Source: Candidatus Helarchaeota archaeon (GTDB taxonomy: Archaea > Asgardarchaeota > Lokiarchaeia > Helarchaeales > JABXJV01). From it: a DNA stretch of 8,422 nucleotides. A program made the position numbers and the translations under genes. Shown one piece after another: positions 6,060 through 8,422 of this stretch (its first letter is position 1; every line of letters starts with the position of its first letter). The notes under the pieces are model-generated. The model did not search any database. It had not been told where the DNA came from and saw nothing but the letters and a program-made list of their open reading frames with translations. The stretch is taken from assembly GCA_013375355.1 (NCBI GenBank), contig JABXJV010000391.1, positions 1-8,422 of the forward strand, given 5' to 3'.

Positions 6060-6095
6060 AGTGGCGCGCGTTTCTCAGTGCATGTAAAGTACACT

Positions 6096-8069
6096 CTAAT
6101 TCATTGTACGCGATAAGTGTCTAGAAGGCCTTATAACTATACCACATCTGGGGCAAATAGTCTCATTGAAAAACGGGTCATGAAAAGTATTAATCCATTC
6201 TCCTTTTCTAAGACATTCTGAGCAGATGGTTCCCCATTGATACCCGTCCCAATAATCAAGTGCATTTTTGTGGATAAGATTATTAATCAATTCCAACCTT
6301 ACAGATAATGGAAGTTTAGTAAAAATCCATTCAATATACCATTCTCTAAATACTAATACATCAAAAAATGGCGAAAAAAAACTTTTTTTTGCCATATATC
6401 CTTCTGAAAAATAAACTAATATTTTACTAAATATTTCTTTATTAAATCTTGTCGGCCATTTTCCTTTAACCAATAGGTGCTCCAATGCGTCAAAATAAGA
6501 TGGGTGTGAAAATCGAATTTTATCGCCAATGATCACAATTTTATCATCTTTAAACCAATTAAGAATTCTATCAAATTCCCAAGGATCTTTTATATCGAGT
6601 TTTTTTATAAATTTTTCATATTCCGTTTTAATAAATGAATAAGGTAAAGAACCTGTACAAATAAAAAAAAACGTAAGAAAAAGCAACTTATCATTTGTAA
6701 AATTTTCAATTTCTTTAGCAAAACTTTTAGAAGTCTCTATCGATTTATCTTCTAATTTTTTCAGTAATTTAAATTCATCTGTTATATATCTCGAAGAAAT
6801 TACAAAATCTCGAATACTTAAAGGAGTCGGTAATTTTGTTTTATTTTCTAATATATTTGAAATATTATGAAATAAATTGTCATAAGTAAGCCATGTGCAA
6901 TCCTTCGCAGTTGCCCACCTAAATAGCATTTGAATCCTTTTATAATAATTATAAGAGGGTTTTTTTATATTTAGTTTTTTTTCAAAATTTTTAATTTGTT
7001 TTAATGATAACTTTTCTTCCTCAAAAGCTTTAAAAACTTCTTCTCTTGAAGTTATTATAACATATACATTAGGAATGTTTTGAATAATATCTATTATTAT
7101 ACCTATATTTCTTTCCAAACTTTCTCTGCTTTCATATCTGCTTTTACCAAAAGGATCTTCGAAATAGATAATGCGATTTGGTTTTAAATTCTTTTCTATT
7201 TCTTCTAAATTTTTACGTAAAATTTTCCTTTCTGATTCTTCTGTTCCTTCTCTCCAAATTGGGTAATATCCTTTAATGAAATATTCCCATAGAAGTCTAA
7301 CAGCAGTGTATGTTTTCCCATATCCAGGTGTACCAGTAATAAATATGAGTTGATTGTTTTGAAGATCTTTTTTTATATCGTCATATTCATTAGGAGGTAT
7401 ATATAATTCGTTAATCCTATCATAAAATTTATTACCTGGTTGATTAATTAGTTCTAAAAATTCTAATACTTTTCCTCTTTCTTTAATTTTATTTATATTA
7501 GCTATGTAAAAAATAATTTCTTCTTTATTATATATATTATATTTAATTTTTATTTTTTCACAAATATTTTTATCTAATGGTTCTAATCCATGAAAAACTG
7601 ATTCTGTAAGAAGTACATAAGATGAATTTGGAGACCTATTATTATGATTAGATTTATACCATTTATGATAATAATTTATAATATTTGTTTTTAAAAATTT
7701 TATTGCCGAATTCTCTATGACAAGATTTTGTCCATTAAATTTTGCCCATTCATCAAAATCACCATCTCCAATAACTATTTCTAAAGGTATTTTTTCATAA
7801 TTTTTATATTGAGTGTTATGATTTAAAACTTTGGATATGATTTTGAATACTGAATCTAAAGAGTTGGCGATTAATATCCAATCATCTCTCTCTCCATAAT
7901 TCTTACCCTTAATTTCTCCACTTATTTCAATTTCTTTTATAACATTTTTTATAATATTAATAAAATCATTCCTTATTTTTCTCTCTGTGAGAGAAGTTAT
8001 TTTTGAAATATCAATAGCTAATCGTTCGAAACCTAAAATATCTAACCATATAAGATAATTTTTACCCAA
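6096..8069 (-). CDS. STAND NTPase (nSTAND3-like) with an N-terminal nucleotide-cyclase-like domain and a C-terminal zinc ribbon
   Basis: The protein has 657 residues. Residues 1-165 follow class III nucleotide cyclase order: strand WLDILGF (8-14, metal-ligand D10), hairpin GERDDWIL (59-66, second Asp D62 or D63), PLEIVIGDG (95-103), then N120-S-A-I-K124 where cyclases have NxAxR, then YVLLTESVF (151-159). Residues 220-530 are a STAND NTPase: ELYIPPNEYDDI lead-in, P-loop GTPGYGKT (246-253), Walker B RIIYFEDPFG (299-308), sensor VYVIITSRE (335-343), and a winged-helix motif FSHPSYFDALEHL (520-532). C616/C619 and C639/C642 form a zinc ribbon. STAND proteins are ligand-triggered switches, often in antiviral defence or transcription control; here the cyclase-like part may bind a nucleotide or make a signal. 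No TIR, nuclease or protease effector is fused. The start is TTG with a weak AGGT site; no ATG lies upstream in frame before a stop. It is the most AT-rich gene of the window. Confidence 0.82.
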   Translation of the reverse strand: MGKNYLIWLDILGFERLAIDISKITSLTERKIRNDFINIIKNVIKEIEISGEIKGKNYGERDDWILIANSLDSVFKIISKVLNHNTQYKNYEKIPLEIVIGDGDFDEWAKFNGQNLVIENSAIKFLKTNIINYYHKWYKSNHNNRSPNSSYVLLTESVFHGLEPLDKNICEKIKIKYNIYNKEEIIFYIANINKIKERGKVLEFLELINQPGNKFYDRINELYIPPNEYDDIKKDLQNNQLIFITGTPGYGKTYTAVRLLWEYFIKGYYPIWREGTEESERKILRKNLEEIEKNLKPNRIIYFEDPFGKSRYESRESLERNIGIIIDIIQNIPNVYVIITSREEVFKAFEEEKLSLKQIKNFEKKLNIKKPSYNYYKRIQMLFRWATAKDCTWLTYDNLFHNISNILENKTKLPTPLSIRDFVISSRYITDEFKLLKKLEDKSIETSKSFAKEIENFTNDKLLFLTFFFICTGSLPYSFIKTEYEKFIKKLDIKDPWEFDRILNWFKDDKIVIIGDKIRFSHPSYFDALEHLLVKGKWPTRFNKEIFSKILVYFSEGYMAKKSFFSPFFDVLVFREWYIEWIFTKLPLSVRLELINNLIHKNALDYWDGYQWGTICSECLRKGEWINTFHDPFFNETICPRCGIVIRPSRHLSRTMN

Positions 8070-8077
8070 TAAATATA

Positions 8078-8090
8078 ACCTACGAGCGAA
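8078..8090. repeat. 13-base direct repeat, copy in the STAND leader
   Basis: ACCTACGAGCGAA occurs here and again, exactly and in the same orientation, at 8384-8396. On the minus strand (TTCGCTCGTAGGT) this copy makes up most of the predicted leader of the STAND mRNA and includes its weak ribosome site. Confidence 0.55.
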
Positions 8091-8106
8091 AATTAATAAT
8101 ACAGTG

Positions 8107-8118
8107 ATATAAAATTTT
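8107..8118 (-). promoter_or_regulatory. TATA-box promoter of the STAND gene
   Basis: The minus strand reads AAAATTTTATAT, about 43 bases before the TTG start at 8069, predicting a transcript start near 8085 and a leader of about 15 bases. That leader would contain TTCGCTCGTAGGT (8090-8078), whose AGGT is the only ribosome-site-like sequence, 8 bases before the start. Confidence 0.5.
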
Positions 8119-8161
8119 CTCTAAACTACATTTGCAGGTTTCGCTCACTCGCGTAGTCATC

Positions 8162-8179
8162 AGAGTCGATGTAGACTCT
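8162..8179. repeat. Small perfect hairpin
   Basis: AGAGTC (8162-8167) and GACTCT (8174-8179) are perfect inverted arms around a 6-base loop, within a short G+C-richer block (8138-8200). On the minus strand the hairpin runs into CTGATGA, which resembles box C of C/D RNAs, but no matching box D was found at a proper distance. A TATA-like AGTATAAAAGT (minus, about 8209-8219) could start a short RNA through this block. Confidence 0.3.
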
Positions 8180-8308
8180 TGGCGCGGGCGATACCTCACT
8201 TAGGCTAGACTTTTATACTTAATTTACTCAAACATTCAATAGTGGATATGATATGGTGCGTGTACATACTATAACCCCAGTGTGTCTACGAAAATTTAAG
8301 TAAATAAG

Positions 8309-8356
8309 AGACCCGCTATAAACTTATAACGAATACCTCCGGGCCCGCCATCGATT
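8309..8356. repeat. Imperfect direct repeat, right copy flanking the STAND gene
   Basis: This is the second copy of the 48-base unit at 6012-6059, in the same orientation. It ends in CCTCCGGGCCCGCCA followed by TCGATT, which looks like the T-stem and acceptor end of a tRNA, but the matching 5' strands are missing. A decayed attachment site is possible but unproven. Confidence 0.5.
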
Positions 8357-8383
8357 CTTGCATTCCGAAAACATGCAGACCCT

Positions 8384-8396
8384 ACCTACGAGCGAA
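8384..8396. repeat. 13-base direct repeat, second copy
   Basis: ACCTACGAGCGAA is identical to 8078-8090. Together with the 48-base repeats it suggests that the sequence right of the STAND gene contains duplicated pieces. Confidence 0.55.
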
Positions 8397-8422
8397 GCCA
8401 ATATCGACATATATCAAGCGAT

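Larger units (their letters stand above)
8121..8422. other. Gene-free region right of the STAND gene
   Basis: I see no ORF with a credible start and length on either strand. The region holds a G+C-richer block with a hairpin (8138-8200), TATA-like sequence on both strands near 8208-8221, the right copy of the imperfect direct repeat (8309-8356) and the second exact ACCTACGAGCGAA (8384-8396). GTTTCGCTCAC at 8138-8148 occurs inverted at 2243-2253, inside the other G+C-richer noncoding stretch. Confidence 0.5.

Noticed and set aside
2446..8069. One operon-encoded multi-protein system covering HEPN, nucleases and STAND
   Set aside because: The genes alternate in strand with separate promoters and convergent ends, so joint action is not supported beyond the two-gene operon at 943-2058.
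8150..8170. C/D box RNA on the minus strand (CTGATGA)
   Set aside because: No box D or C'/D' pair at proper spacing and no flanking terminal stem.
8309..8353. tRNA gene suggested by a T-loop-like ACGAATA and a CCTCCGGGCCCGCCA end
   Set aside because: The 5' acceptor strand, D arm and a pairing T-stem 5' strand are absent, and the left repeat copy does not keep the pairing. At most it is a relic.
1..8422. CRISPR array
   Set aside because: No regularly spaced identical repeats were found; the repeats seen occur in two copies only.

Overview
The window reads as archaeal DNA. Promoter-like sequences are TATA boxes rather than bacterial -35/-10 pairs, ribosome sites are of the GGAGGTGA type or absent, and one gene is related to the archaeal/eukaryotic replication initiator Orc1/Cdc6. 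The lineage cannot be fixed from sequence alone; a euryarchaeote such as a methanogen or methanotroph relative is a guess. Gene composition is mosaic. The Fic gene cut by the left edge is clearly richer in G+C than the very AT-rich genes to its right, so most of the window looks like an accessory island beside more ordinary chromosome.

Layout, left to right. Positions 1-158 (minus) hold the N-terminus of a Fic-family AMP-transferase with its self-inhibitory motif. Positions 181-229 hold a nested inverted repeat that is an operator or terminator candidate. Positions 219-872 (minus) encode a C-terminally truncated Orc1/Cdc6-type ATPase with damaged Walker motifs. Positions 943-2058 (minus) are a tight two-gene operon of two different PD-(D/E)XK nuclease-fold proteins. 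A 49-codon ORF with the best ribosome site in the window precedes and overlaps the first of them. Positions 2124-2345 are a G+C-richer noncoding stretch able to fold over a long range. Positions 2446-3849 (plus) encode a HEPN ribonuclease-like protein with a four-cysteine insert. Positions 3856-4776 (minus) encode a third PD-(D/E)XK-like protein. Positions 5030-5983 (plus) encode a fourth, Mrr-like with a QAK motif. Positions 6096-8069 (minus) encode a 657-residue STAND NTPase with an N-terminal class III nucleotide-cyclase-like domain and a C-terminal zinc ribbon. Positions 8070-8422 hold its promoter and repeats but no gene.

Nearly every recognisable gene belongs to a family common in antiviral or toxin systems: Fic, HEPN, PD-(D/E)XK and STAND. 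The region is best read as a small archaeal defence island built from separate pieces: a two-nuclease operon, a stand-alone HEPN protein, two stand-alone nucleases, and a sensor-like STAND protein flanked by imperfect direct repeats that may mark a separately acquired cassette. Gene orientation alternates, so apart from the 2058-943 operon there is no evidence that the genes form one machine. The least ordinary parts are the cyclase/STAND/zinc-ribbon fusion, the paired nuclease operon, and the structured leader upstream of that operon.
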